Source: JAQVEM01 sp964595565
Lineage (GTDB): Bacteria; Actinomycetota; Humimicrobiia; Humimicrobiales; Humimicrobiaceae
DNA: 64,000 bases
Direction: 5' to 3'
Assembly (NCBI GenBank): GCA_964595565.1
Contig: CAZQQX010000006.1
Span: 3,774-67,773, forward strand
Position numbers and translations under genes: made by a program. Positions within the stretch are counted from its first letter, which is position 1. Every line of letters begins with the position of its first letter. Positions 55,159 through 63,983 of the stretch are shown here, piece after piece. A model generated the notes under the pieces. It ran no database searches. It was not told the DNA's origin and saw only the letters and a program-made list of their open reading frames with translations.

Positions 55159-56760
55159 TTACCTTATCTCTATTTCAATATCATCACAATTAATATAATT
55201 ATTTTTGTAAGTCGCCCTGAATTTTACAACAGACCGTCCGGAATCGGTGCCCCTGACTTTAACCATTAAATTAATCTGACCATTACTATCTATAATATAT
55301 GAATCGCTTACCCACATATATACACCCTCACTTAAACCCGGATATTGTTTTACGTATCCTTCAGGGCTGACTCCGGTCAGCTCAACGTTATCCGGAAGCT
55401 CAAGTTCCAGTGAAGTGATCCCGGCCCCATCTTCACCGGTATTGCCTATAATAAATTCTATGATAAATTCTTCTCCCTCTTTTTTTATCTTATCACCAGC
55501 TTCATAGCTAATTTCAATACTTCTATCCAGATTTAAATAATTAACATACTGTTCGGGAGAAATCAGGCTGTTAAACTCCACTCTCTTCATATTAAAGAGG
55601 TCAATTGTCTCTGTATCCTCTGCCCCGCCGGCATGCCTTAACGCACCTCTGTAGCCGGCTTCCACAAATAAAGGCGTTTTATCAGGATTATAATTTCCCT
55701 TTGGTAGCGCAACAAATAAAACTTCATTTCCCAGATGGGATTCAATATCCTCTTTTGATCGGGTAAGTTCATATAAAATTGTCTCATCGTAAGCAATTCC
55801 CAGCCTGACATGATTTACTGTATGGGATTGAAACTCGCAACCATATTCATACATTTCTTTAATCTCGGGCCATATAAGTATCGGGCGTATGGGCCTGTCC
55901 GCACTGGCTTCTTTCTCAAAATATGCATTTGTTTTTCTATCAGCTTCAGTATCCCCTATTGCGCCGGTTACCAGAAATACAGTCATCCTGTACCCGTACT
56001 TTTTAAGAATGGGGAACCCATTGGTATAAACATCCTGAAACCCGTCATCGGATGTTATAATTACCGGTTTTTCAGGCAGCGACCTGCCGAAATCTATGTA
56101 ATCTAAAAGCTCCTTCAACGTAATAGTCTCGTAACCATACTCTTTTAATACGCCGCACAGTTTGTCAAAGTGGCCGGTATAAAGCTCTATCGGCTCTTCA
56201 ATATGATCCTCTATGGCATGCATGCCTATTATGGGAATAAAAACTCCATCAAATTGTCTTTCACCGTAAACCAGCATTTTACAATCAGGACCTATAAAAG
56301 AGTCTACTTCATCTGAAGATATCTCCAGCCCGACCTCAGCCCGGGTGTCCTCATTTATATCATCTATTAAAGTCAGACCGGTTACAAAATTACTTTCTTC
56401 CCCCGCTCCAAGAACATCTATATTCCATGATGTCCGCCCGATGCCTGGTTCAAACAGGTCGTGAGTTATAAGATTAACTTCCACATTTTTTGCTTCCGCA
56501 CCGCCGCTATTTACCACACTTATATTTACCTTTATATCTTCACCTCCATATGTATTTCCGCCATTTGCATCAATTAGTTCTATATAAGAACCGGAAAATG
56601 ATGGCAATGGCCCCTCTCCGGACGAACTGGCGTCACTATCACCGCTGCTTATAACCTGTTCAAACCCAGAACAGCCGGTAAAAATTACCGGAAAAATTAT
56701 TATAAAAGCAAATAAAACTTTTATATTATTCTTTTTAATGAGTTTTCTCACTGCAAACAT
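55159..56760 (-). CDS. Lipoprotein polysaccharide deacetylase (NodB/PgaB-like) with CARDB and C-terminal beta domains
   Basis: The 533-residue protein has a lipoprotein signal (IIIFPVIFTGC, lipid on Cys ~30) and a Ser/Gly linker. A CARDB-like domain follows (LIDANGGNTYGGEDIKVNISVVNSGG), then a NodB deacetylase core (VIITSDDGFQDVYTNGFPILKKYG with the metal Asp, SHTVNHVRL with the histidine pair, VALPKGNYN). A C-terminal domain of about 100 residues ends it. Deacetylases of this type act on N-acetylated surface polysaccharide. The C-terminal domain is closely similar to that of the membrane protein encoded immediately upstream at 56866. Confidence 0.85.
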   Translation of the reverse strand: MFAVRKLIKKNNIKVLFAFIIIFPVIFTGCSGFEQVISSGDSDASSSGEGPLPSFSGSYIELIDANGGNTYGGEDIKVNISVVNSGGAEAKNVEVNLITHDLFEPGIGRTSWNIDVLGAGEESNFVTGLTLIDDINEDTRAEVGLEISSDEVDSFIGPDCKMLVYGERQFDGVFIPIIGMHAIEDHIEEPIELYTGHFDKLCGVLKEYGYETITLKELLDYIDFGRSLPEKPVIITSDDGFQDVYTNGFPILKKYGYRMTVFLVTGAIGDTEADRKTNAYFEKEASADRPIRPILIWPEIKEMYEYGCEFQSHTVNHVRLGIAYDETILYELTRSKEDIESHLGNEVLFVALPKGNYNPDKTPLFVEAGYRGALRHAGGAEDTETIDLFNMKRVEFNSLISPEQYVNYLNLDRSIEISYEAGDKIKKEGEEFIIEFIIGNTGEDGAGITSLELELPDNVELTGVSPEGYVKQYPGLSEGVYMWVSDSYIIDSNGQINLMVKVRGTDSGRSVVKFRATYKNNYINCDDIEIEIR

Positions 56761-56865
56761 TACATGCTTCCATCTTTTTACTTTATCTATTTACCCGCCT
56801 TATTTTTTATCAATATAGCAGAATAAATCTAATAAACTAATAAATCCAGGTTAATTCTTTTTAAT

Positions 56866-58758
56866 TTAATCTTTTATCTCTATTCCTAAACTGTCACAGT
56901 CAACGTAAAACCCGCCGGTTGTCAGTCTAAATTTTATAAATGACTCACCGGGCGCCATTCCTTTTAGTTTTACAATCAAGTTTATCTCTTCCCCGCCCTC
57001 TATGACATATGAATCACTTACCCACATATATATACCCTGGCTCAGGCCGGGGTCCTGGCTGATATACCCTCCGGGGGAAGTTTCTATGAATTCAATATTT
57101 TCAGGAAGCTCAAGCTCAAATGATGTAATCTTAATTCTTTCTTTATTCTTATTCCTGACAATATATTCAATGGTGAATTCCTCCCCGAACCTTCTGGTAT
57201 AACTATCGCTAAAGTAGCTAATTTCAGGAATAGACGCTGCAGGTTCAGTAACCCTGAACAGTCTTAACCATTCGTCATACCTGCTCCATAAATAACTTTT
57301 CCCCACCTGTTCGGCATTAAATAATTTTTTTATTACCTCTTCATTGCCCACATAATATACTGTAATACCATCTTCAAGAGCTTCCATCATATTGCTTGCC
57401 GTATATTCCGGCACCTTATGAGATATATATTTTATGTTTTTGTCTCCATACTCATATTTGTCCACAAACATCCCGATATTTGTTGATTTAGCCAGGGCAT
57501 ACACCCTGGAATTACTTTCCATATTCTTAAACGCTTCATCCCAGAATTTATAAACGTAAGAAACCTCCGAATGGTCAAGCGAAGGATAATTTTCTATTAT
57601 CAGGCCGGCCGGTATAAAAAGAAAAAACAATAATATGATAGTGACCAGAAAATATTTTAAGAATTTATCAATCCCCAGAACCTTTCTTCCCATTAATGAC
57701 TTAATAAACAGCAGAATCACCCCATCCAGTATAAACAGCAACCCGAAAGCAATATAAAAAGAAAATACAATCATTGAATACAGTAAATAATTTCTGAGTG
57801 CATGCCCTGCATATAATGGAGGAAAAACAAAGTTTACAATCACCAGCAAAAATGTGCACAGGGCAAACTTTACATTTTTTTTGACCAGAATGATAAATCC
57901 TATAAGCGCTATGATAAGAAGCAGGATACCATAACTTTCATAAAACATACCAAGGTAATCTTTAATTACCTTTAATATTAATGAAATGCTCTTGTCCCCA
58001 AAACTTCCTCCATGGACTTCCCCTGTTACACCCCTTCCGGTTATATAATAGAAAAATTTTAAAGGGCCGGTTACTTCCCCGTAACCCTGGAGCGACCTTA
58101 TGGGAAGATACAGATATGATAAAAGAGGCAGAATAAAATATAATATGCTGATTATAATTGCCTTTGCGCTTTTAAAAATCCCCGGATTCACAATAATAAC
58201 ATATAAAATAATGACCGGGACCAGGAAAAAAACAAGAGGGTGGTTGGTTAAACTTAACCCCAGGCAGAAAGCAAAAAAATAAAGATACTTTCTGGTTTTA
58301 TTTTCATTATAGGTAATAGCCGAAAAAAACAATAAAGTCATAAAAAAAGTCTGTAATGTATCAAATTCCAGCCTGTTTGCCACTTCCCAGAAAGGCACGG
58401 CAAAAGCAAATATCATTGAACTTATAAAGCTTACGAACACATTTTTTACCAGTTTATTAATTGATAGGAATAAAAATAAAATGGTAAGTGCGCCGAAGAT
58501 TGCTGAAAAAAGATTGAGCCTGTAAGCTATATCTCCAACCGGCAGTAAGGTAAAAAGCTTTTCCAGCATGGAAAAAACCGGATATCCGGTAGGAACCATA
58601 AGACTCATTTCGGTAACCTGAAGAGCGTACCATGCAGTATCCCCGCCTATTAGTTTACGTTCCAGAGTCATAAGATAAATAACCAGGGGAACAGCAAAAG
58701 AAAGAATTGATAATATAACTGCCTGTTTTCCTGTTATGAATGCTTTAACCTTCTCCAA
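56866..58758 (-). CDS. DUF2723-type GT-C-like membrane protein with C-terminal beta domain
   Basis: The 630-residue protein has about ten membrane helices (residues 12-420). The DUF2723 pattern is GGDTAWYALQVTEMSLMVPTGYPVFSMLEKLFTLLPVGDIAYRLNLFSAI, with the acidic residue in the first outer loop, followed by LGLSLTNHPLVFFLVP. The soluble C-terminal part (about 430-630) ends in the domain shared with the deacetylase. Relatives are predicted GT-C transferases that use lipid-linked sugars to glycosylate exported proteins or polymers. Donor and target are unknown. Confidence 0.8.
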   Translation of the reverse strand: MEKVKAFITGKQAVILSILSFAVPLVIYLMTLERKLIGGDTAWYALQVTEMSLMVPTGYPVFSMLEKLFTLLPVGDIAYRLNLFSAIFGALTILFLFLSINKLVKNVFVSFISSMIFAFAVPFWEVANRLEFDTLQTFFMTLLFFSAITYNENKTRKYLYFFAFCLGLSLTNHPLVFFLVPVIILYVIIVNPGIFKSAKAIIISILYFILPLLSYLYLPIRSLQGYGEVTGPLKFFYYITGRGVTGEVHGGSFGDKSISLILKVIKDYLGMFYESYGILLLIIALIGFIILVKKNVKFALCTFLLVIVNFVFPPLYAGHALRNYLLYSMIVFSFYIAFGLLFILDGVILLFIKSLMGRKVLGIDKFLKYFLVTIILLFFLFIPAGLIIENYPSLDHSEVSYVYKFWDEAFKNMESNSRVYALAKSTNIGMFVDKYEYGDKNIKYISHKVPEYTASNMMEALEDGITVYYVGNEEVIKKLFNAEQVGKSYLWSRYDEWLRLFRVTEPAASIPEISYFSDSYTRRFGEEFTIEYIVRNKNKERIKITSFELELPENIEFIETSPGGYISQDPGLSQGIYMWVSDSYVIEGGEEINLIVKLKGMAPGESFIKFRLTTGGFYVDCDSLGIEIKD

Positions 58759-58805
58759 TATATGCTTCCTTTTATTTTTTTATTTAAAAATTTAAAAACC
58801 GACAT

Positions 58806-59144
58806 TTACAGATTAAATATTATAACTCCGGCAATAACCAGGATATTGCCCGCAATTCTTAACCTGTCAATATCTTCTCTGAGAATACACCATGAAAATA
58901 ACATTATAAAAAAGTAGCTCAGCGCCGTAAAGGAATAAAAATTTGAAAAATCAATCACTCTCATAGTGATTATGGAAAGAACCGGAACAAGCAAAAATAA
59001 AAATATACTTATTAAAAGATATTTATTCTTAAAATTGCAGGTAAAGGGCTTCCTGAAATCTACCTTTTTTGCTCCTATCTTGAGTATAACCTGGGCCAGG
59101 GCAACCAGAAATTGAGTTACAACCGCCAAAAAAATATAAAGCAT
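58806..59144 (-). CDS. Small EamA/SMR-type transporter, first of a pair
   Basis: The 112-residue protein has four predicted helices with FLVALAQVILKIGAKKV near the start and FYSFTALSYFFIMLFSWCILREDIDRLRIAGNILVIAGVIIF at the end. It lies 3 bp after the stop of the second small transporter, an arrangement like arnE-arnF, whose products form a flippase for undecaprenyl-phosphate-linked sugar. This function is inference from context. Confidence 0.75.
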   Translation of the reverse strand: MLYIFLAVVTQFLVALAQVILKIGAKKVDFRKPFTCNFKNKYLLISIFLFLLVPVLSIITMRVIDFSNFYSFTALSYFFIMLFSWCILREDIDRLRIAGNILVIAGVIIFNL

Positions 59145-59147
59145 AAT

Positions 59148-59522
59148 TTATACCCCTTCCAGCTTCTTACTGGACATAGTTATAATAAAAACTCCTGCTA
59201 CTATAACAGCCGAACCGATAATTTTTTTTAAAGTAACGGGCTCGCCAAATAAAATTTTGCCCAGGAACAAAGAAAAAAAGTAATTTAAGCTCAGGAGCGG
59301 ATATATAAAAGAGAGCTTAAACTTCCTGTGCAGGATAAACCATAACACAAATTTAAGGCCGTAAGTCAGAGACATCACAGACAGCCAGAAGGCAAAAACC
59401 CTTGAGAGTTCAAGATTCATGCCTATATATTTTCCCGCAATTATACTCAGTAGATTAATGCTGATGGCAAGAATAACTATAAGAATATAAAAAATTTTTT
59501 TATCGGTATCCCTAAATTTCAT
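59148..59522 (-). CDS. Small EamA/SMR-type transporter, second of a pair
   Basis: The protein (124 residues from the ATG at 59522) has four helices and the pattern FIYPLLSLNYFFSLFLGKILFGEPVTLKKIIGSAVIVAGVFII. The frame can be read further upstream to a GTG at 59570, but an AGGGGA site is positioned for the ATG at 59522. It is divergent from the DPM1-like glycosyltransferase gene at 59737, from which a shared regulatory region of about 215 bp separates it. Joint action with that transferase is likely. Confidence 0.73.
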   Translation of the reverse strand: MKFRDTDKKIFYILIVILAISINLLSIIAGKYIGMNLELSRVFAFWLSVMSLTYGLKFVLWFILHRKFKLSFIYPLLSLNYFFSLFLGKILFGEPVTLKKIIGSAVIVAGVFIITMSSKKLEGV

Positions 59523-59736
59523 TTTTGATTTTTCCCCTGCGAAAAGGGCCAAACTAATATTTTGAAACACATTTTATACTAAAACTAATGAAATTATAAG
59601 TTTTTATAATTTTTTTCAAATTAAAGGAAAAATATAAAAACATCTTAAAGCCTACTATTTTTTATGTTATAGTAATAAAATTATTTTAGTTAAGTTAAAG
59701 TCTGTCAAAATATCAGGTAATTTTAAAAAAGGAAAT

Positions 59737-60693
59737 ATGGCTAAAAAACTGCTGGTTGCGATTCCCGCATATAACGAGGAAGAAAAAATAGGCGAAGTAA
59801 TACTGAACATTCCCAAAAAAATTAAGGGGATATCAAAAATCCATGTCCTTGTTATTGATGACGGTTCCACAGATAAAACGGCAAAAATTGCTGCCGGCTC
59901 GGGTGCCGAAGTAATAAAGAACCACTATAATATGGGGTACGGAGTGGCATTCGGCAGAGCTCTTCAGTACGCTGTTGAAAATAACTTTGATTTAATGGTC
60001 AGTATTGACGGAGATTCACAATTCAATCCAGAAGACATACCCCTGCTCATTTACCCTATCATTAAAAACGAAGCTGATATGGTGACCGCCTCCCGTTTTA
60101 TTGACAAAAAATACTATCCCGTTATGCCCCTGTCTAAATTCTGGGGAAATAAAATGATGTCTATTTTAATCAGCAAACTAATCGGGAAAAAATTTTATGA
60201 TGTATCATGCGGCTTCAGGGCATATTCACAAAAAACCCTTCTTTCACTGAACCTGCATGGGAAATTTACTTTTTCCCAGGAAACATTTATTGACTTATCT
60301 TTTAAAGGAATCAAAATTATGGAGGTCCCCGTGAAGGTAAAATATTTTCCTTCACGTGTCTCAAAAATATCTTCCAACCTTTTCACATACGGTATAAATT
60401 CACTCAAAATAATTCTTGAAACTTACAGGGACCACAGGCCATTTACCTTTTTTTCATATATTGCCCTGTTCTTTTTTATAGTAAGCATCTTCTTCGGTTC
60501 TATTTTGCTGTACACTTATATTTCAATTGGCTCATTTCACCCGAATGTCTGGTCGGGATTTGTAGGAGGAACTTTCCTGTTCATTTCGGTAACTTTTTTT
60601 ATTATAGGCATATCGGCAGATATAATTAAAAGAATCAGAGTTAATCAGGAAGAAATTCTATACCTTTTAAAGAAAAATTCTCAAAGAAAATAA
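59737..60693 (+). CDS. DPM1/ArnC-like polyprenyl-phosphate glycosyltransferase
   Basis: The 318-residue GT2 enzyme shows LVAIPAYNEEEKIGEVILNIP, VLVIDDGSTDKTAKIA, YNMGYGVAFGRALQYAVE, SIDGDSQFNPEDIP (metal site) and SCGFRAYSQKTLLSLNLHGKFTFSQETFIDLSFKG. Two C-terminal membrane helices lie at about 240-265 and 275-300. Proteins of this layout load a sugar onto polyprenyl phosphate on the cytoplasmic side. With the divergent flippase pair and the GT-C-like protein it suggests a complete lipid-linked sugar transfer path. Confidence 0.86.
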   Translation: MAKKLLVAIPAYNEEEKIGEVILNIPKKIKGISKIHVLVIDDGSTDKTAKIAAGSGAEVIKNHYNMGYGVAFGRALQYAVENNFDLMVSIDGDSQFNPEDIPLLIYPIIKNEADMVTASRFIDKKYYPVMPLSKFWGNKMMSILISKLIGKKFYDVSCGFRAYSQKTLLSLNLHGKFTFSQETFIDLSFKGIKIMEVPVKVKYFPSRVSKISSNLFTYGINSLKIILETYRDHRPFTFFSYIALFFFIVSIFFGSILLYTYISIGSFHPNVWSGFVGGTFLFISVTFFIIGISADIIKRIRVNQEEILYLLKKNSQRK

Positions 60694-60803
60694 ACTGATA
60701 ACCGGCTCCGGGCCATTTTTTTTGATAATTTAAGAAAGATAATTATAGTGCTAAAAGTAGTATAATATTAAAGAATACTAATAAAACAGAGCTAACCTGT
60801 AAA

Positions 60804-60962
60804 ATGAAAAGCGTTTTAATAATAAAAATTTTATTCTATTTATTCTTTGCACTGGTTTTTATCTTTTCACTGATTATTTTTTTTGAGATAACAAACGTCA
60901 GCTTTTATAATTACCACTTAAAAGATTTTTTCCATAAAATTTTAAATATCCTAAATTTTTAA
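60804..60962 (+). CDS. Possible small single-pass membrane protein
   Basis: A 52-codon frame starts ATG at 60804 and ends TAA at 60962, overlapping the convergent gene by 4 bp. The product has one strongly hydrophobic helix (about 4-28, ILFYLFFALVFIFSLIIFF) and a short aromatic tail. TAGTATAATATT about 45 bp upstream is a good -10 sequence, but the ribosome-binding site is weak. No homology is recognised. AT-rich sequence can give such frames by chance, so it is only a candidate. Confidence 0.35.
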   Translation: MKSVLIIKILFYLFFALVFIFSLIIFFEITNVSFYNYHLKDFFHKILNILNF

Positions 60963-61975
60963 GCATCCCTGTCGTCTTCTTCCTTAAATTTTCTTTCAAA
61001 ATAAGGCCTTACTATATACACAATCCCACCCACCAGTCCGATCAGAATTAGCATAAATAATATTAATAGAGAGCAAAGGGCAGCTTTCTCATTTACCACA
61101 CCCATGGCAACCATAATAAAAACCAGTGAATTTTCCCTCAGGCCTATACCGCCGACAGAGATGGGAATCATAGCTATAGTTGACACCACCGGAACAATGA
61201 AAATAAATGCAGCAAGGCTGAGCTCAATTCCAAGAGCCCGGGCAGCCAGATACCAGTTCAATATAACAGCAAACTGGAGAAGGAAGCTATAGACTAAAAC
61301 TTTTAAAAGCACTATTTTATGGTTTTTAAAACTCATAAGCGTGTTATAAGCGCTGGATAACTTTTCCTTTATTTTATTTATAAATCCGAACCTTTTTAAG
61401 AATTTGCCTATGCCAAAAATTGACGGTTTAATAATTATTAAAGCTATAATTACAACAATTACAAAAAAGATAACTATAGGAATTATCACAGGCTGATTCC
61501 CAATAGCGGTAAAACCTAAAAATAAGGCTGCTACAGCATAGACAGACGCGCTTACCACACCGGAAAATCTTTCTACCAGAATTACAGAAGCCGATGAGCT
61601 TAAGGGAATTTTTGCCTTCTTTGAAGCATCAATAGTTCTGAACACATCGCCCCCTATACTGGTGGGCAAAAAATTATTAAAAAATAAACCTATAAGCACC
61701 GTAACACTTAAACTGGCTGTGCTTAGTTTCACATTCTGGGTATCTAAAAGTGCTTTCCACCTTAATGCTGTTATCCAGGTGCCAAAAATATGAGTGGATA
61801 ACGAAAGAAGAAGCAGAATTTTACTGGATGATTTTAAAATCTCAACTATACTGGAAAAATTTTTAAACTGTGTCTTAACCAGATAAAAAATCAGTAAAAT
61901 ACTGATTACAATTCTTAATGTCAGAAGTATTGATTTTCTATTCTTCTTATAGAAAGAAATAAACTTGTTCTTCAT
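60959..61975 (-). CDS. UPF0104/AglD-like (lysylphosphatidylglycerol synthase TM) membrane protein
   Basis: The 338-residue protein has about eight membrane helices and the family signatures FFNNFLPTSIGGDVFRTIDASK near 98-119, LVERFSGVV and PISVGGIGLRENSLVF. Members of this group include the flippase-like part of MprF and archaeal AglD; several occur in glycan clusters, probably moving lipid-linked intermediates. The C-terminus is charged and cytoplasmic. It lies 23 bp after the acyltransferase gene on the same strand. Confidence 0.85.
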   Translation of the reverse strand: MKNKFISFYKKNRKSILLTLRIVISILLIFYLVKTQFKNFSSIVEILKSSSKILLLLSLSTHIFGTWITALRWKALLDTQNVKLSTASLSVTVLIGLFFNNFLPTSIGGDVFRTIDASKKAKIPLSSSASVILVERFSGVVSASVYAVAALFLGFTAIGNQPVIIPIVIFFVIVVIIALIIIKPSIFGIGKFLKRFGFINKIKEKLSSAYNTLMSFKNHKIVLLKVLVYSFLLQFAVILNWYLAARALGIELSLAAFIFIVPVVSTIAMIPISVGGIGLRENSLVFIMVAMGVVNEKAALCSLLILFMLILIGLVGGIVYIVRPYFERKFKEEDDRDA

Positions 61976-61998
61976 TTTATTATGCAGGTAAAATTTAA

Positions 61999-62742
61999 TT
62001 ATTTTCTGGACTTTGTAACCTTCGCTGGCACCCCCGAGGCAATACAGTAAGGCGGGATATCTTTTGAGACTACAGCTCCTGCTCCGATTATAGTATCATT
62101 ACCTATAGAAACCCCATCAAAAACTATAGCCCCTGCTCCTATCCAGCAATTCTCATCTACTTTTATACCATAGAATGTTTTTTTCTGCTCCGATACCGGG
62201 ATATCCACCCTGGAATAGTCATGCCCTCCTCCAGTGATATAAACATAGGCTGCAATTAAGGTATTTTCCCCTATAGCCACCCTGCTTCCCGAAAATATTT
62301 CACTATTAAACCCTATAACCACATTATCTCCGATGCTTATATCTCCATTTTTACAGCTCAGTATACTATTTCTACCGATAAATATATTTTTGCCCAGATT
62401 AATACCATTATTATCCAGCCCCTTGGCATCCAGAACGCAGTAGTCGTCTATCACAACATTATCATCAATAGTTATTTTATGGGGGTGCCTTACAGTTATT
62501 GATTTTCCAAAACTTACTCCCTTTCCCACCTTTTTAAATAACGCCGGATAAAATAAGTTCCTAAAAAAGATGCCGATGGCTCCGGGCATATCCTGGAAAA
62601 GAATGGTTATTATTTCGTATTTTAATAAGTTAAAAAAGCCTTTCTTTCCCACAAACAGGTCCACATACTTGGCAATTTTTGACTTTTTTCTGGAAAAAAG
62701 TTCTTTTTGTATCCTGTCTTCATATCTTTCTATTACAATCAA
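61999..62742 (-). CDS. Hexapeptide-repeat acyltransferase (LbH, Lac/Mat-type)
   Basis: The 247-residue protein has an N-terminal helical region (1-80) and a left-handed beta-helix of hexapeptide repeats (IDDNVVIDDYCVLDAKG ... ISIGDNVVIGFNSEIFSGSRVAIGENTLIA). The acetyltransferase loop GGGHDYSRVD carries the likely catalytic His, and CWIGAGAIVFDGVSIGNDTIIGAGAVVSKDIPPYCIASGVPAK closes it. It probably acylates a sugar or lipid-linked glycan. No ATG lies near the N-terminus; a TTG directly behind GGGGG is the nominal start and is uncertain. Confidence 0.82.
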   Translation of the reverse strand: MIVIERYEDRIQKELFSRKKSKIAKYVDLFVGKKGFFNLLKYEIITILFQDMPGAIGIFFRNLFYPALFKKVGKGVSFGKSITVRHPHKITIDDNVVIDDYCVLDAKGLDNNGINLGKNIFIGRNSILSCKNGDISIGDNVVIGFNSEIFSGSRVAIGENTLIAAYVYITGGGHDYSRVDIPVSEQKKTFYGIKVDENCWIGAGAIVFDGVSIGNDTIIGAGAVVSKDIPPYCIASGVPAKVTKSRK

Positions 62743-62759
62743 CCCCCTTTATGCCTGAA

Positions 62760-62776
62760 TTTGACTTTAAGTCAAA
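62760..62776. promoter_or_regulatory. Perfect 17-bp palindrome upstream of the acyltransferase gene
   Basis: TTTGACTT-T-AAGTCAAA has perfect 8-bp arms and lies 18 bp before the nominal start of the acyltransferase gene. On the minus strand it contains a TTGACT -35-like hexamer, so a bound regulator could block transcription. It is a candidate operator only. Confidence 0.35.
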
Positions 62777-62784
62777 CACCATGA

Positions 62785-62815
62785 AAATATCGGGCATAAT
62801 ATCCCGATTTTTTAA
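62785..62815. terminator. Small hairpin terminator candidate
   Basis: ATCGGG (62789-62794) and CCCGAT (62803-62808) form a 6-bp stem with an 8-nt loop. Six T follow on the plus strand and ATTTT on the minus strand. It sits between the radical SAM gene and the acyltransferase gene and may end the radical SAM transcript. Confidence 0.35.
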
Positions 62816-62984
62816 AAATAAAAATACCTTTTTCTAATATAAACTTTTTTCAGCGTATATTTCTAAAATCCTTAAATGCTTCAATTCAAGATACCTGAAG
62901 CTTTAATTTATTTATTATAGCAAAAATATTTTATTTGCCCTGCAATTAATTATTTTTATTTAATTTAACATTAATATTTCTTAC

Positions 62985-63983
62985 CTAACCGCCCAGATGC
63001 TCCCTTATAAATGCCCCCAGATACTCAAGAGGTACCCCGAGAAATGTTTTCCTCCTGATTCTGTCACAATCATTGCACGGAATAAGACCATCAATTGCCC
63101 CTGACCTGAATCTTTCCCTTATATTTTTTATAATCTCACCATTAAAAATTTCCCCTATCCGTTCACTGCAAGCATCACCCAGGCAGATTTTACCTTTAAA
63201 ATCCTGTGGACATAAGAAGACCCTGCCATCATAGAATACAGTCAGTGAATACCAAGGAAAAGTGCAGGCTGTTCTGCGGTTACGAAATTTACCCCGGGGT
63301 TCCTCATTTATTTTAATCAGTCCGCCCCAGTTATGGGGAGTCCTTATTACCAATCTATCCAGAGGGAGATTTTTAAAGTATTTTAAAAAATCTCTTTTCT
63401 GTCCTGATGCCTCATCACGTGGTAAAGCTTTATCATCCTGCATAACCTGGACAATGGCATATGGTTTTTTTGATTTTAACCGCGCCTTTACTTTCAAAAA
63501 ATCAACTATATTGGAAAGGGTCTTTTCAAATTTTGCCCCGGACCTGTTTTTTTCATAAACTTTCCTAGTATACCCATCAAATGAAAAAGAAATCAAATCC
63601 AGGCCGGCCAGTATTATTTTCCTGTCAAGCTCCTTATTTAACAGAGTAGCATTGGTATGAATTCTGGTCCTGACTCCTTTCCTATTCGCGTAAGCAATCG
63701 CAGATACTAAATTTTTATTAAGAAGTGGCTCGCCCCTGTGAAACAGATTAACATCATAAACATTGCCGGCAATCTCATCAATTATTTTTTTATAAAGGTT
63801 AAAATCCATGTCCCCTTTTTGAGAAGACGGAAGGTCCTTATTTACACAAAAACGGCATTTAAGATTGCATCTGCTTGATAGCTCAATCCAGATTCTTACA
63901 GGATAATAATTGCAGTATGTTTTTTTTAAGCAATAGTTTATATAGACTTTAAACAGTTTAAAAAGGTGGATTAATTTATTCAT
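62985..63983 (-). CDS. Radical SAM protein with SPASM-like C-terminus
   Basis: The 332-residue enzyme has the CxxxCxxC motif in RCNLKCRFCVNKDLPSSQKGDMDF, the FHRGEPLLNK GGE-like motif and a C-terminal Cys-rich part (CTFPWYSLTVFYDGRVFLCPQDFKG, CLGDACSERIGEI, CNDCDRIRR). The last part fits a SPASM/twitch domain binding extra iron-sulfur clusters. Such enzymes modify peptides or small molecules; here, next to glycan genes, sugar or lipid modification is possible. The gene begins 17 bp from the window end. No ribosome-binding site is seen in the few bases upstream. Confidence 0.83.
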   Translation of the reverse strand: MNKLIHLFKLFKVYINYCLKKTYCNYYPVRIWIELSSRCNLKCRFCVNKDLPSSQKGDMDFNLYKKIIDEIAGNVYDVNLFHRGEPLLNKNLVSAIAYANRKGVRTRIHTNATLLNKELDRKIILAGLDLISFSFDGYTRKVYEKNRSGAKFEKTLSNIVDFLKVKARLKSKKPYAIVQVMQDDKALPRDEASGQKRDFLKYFKNLPLDRLVIRTPHNWGGLIKINEEPRGKFRNRRTACTFPWYSLTVFYDGRVFLCPQDFKGKICLGDACSERIGEIFNGEIIKNIRERFRSGAIDGLIPCNDCDRIRRKTFLGVPLEYLGAFIREHLGG

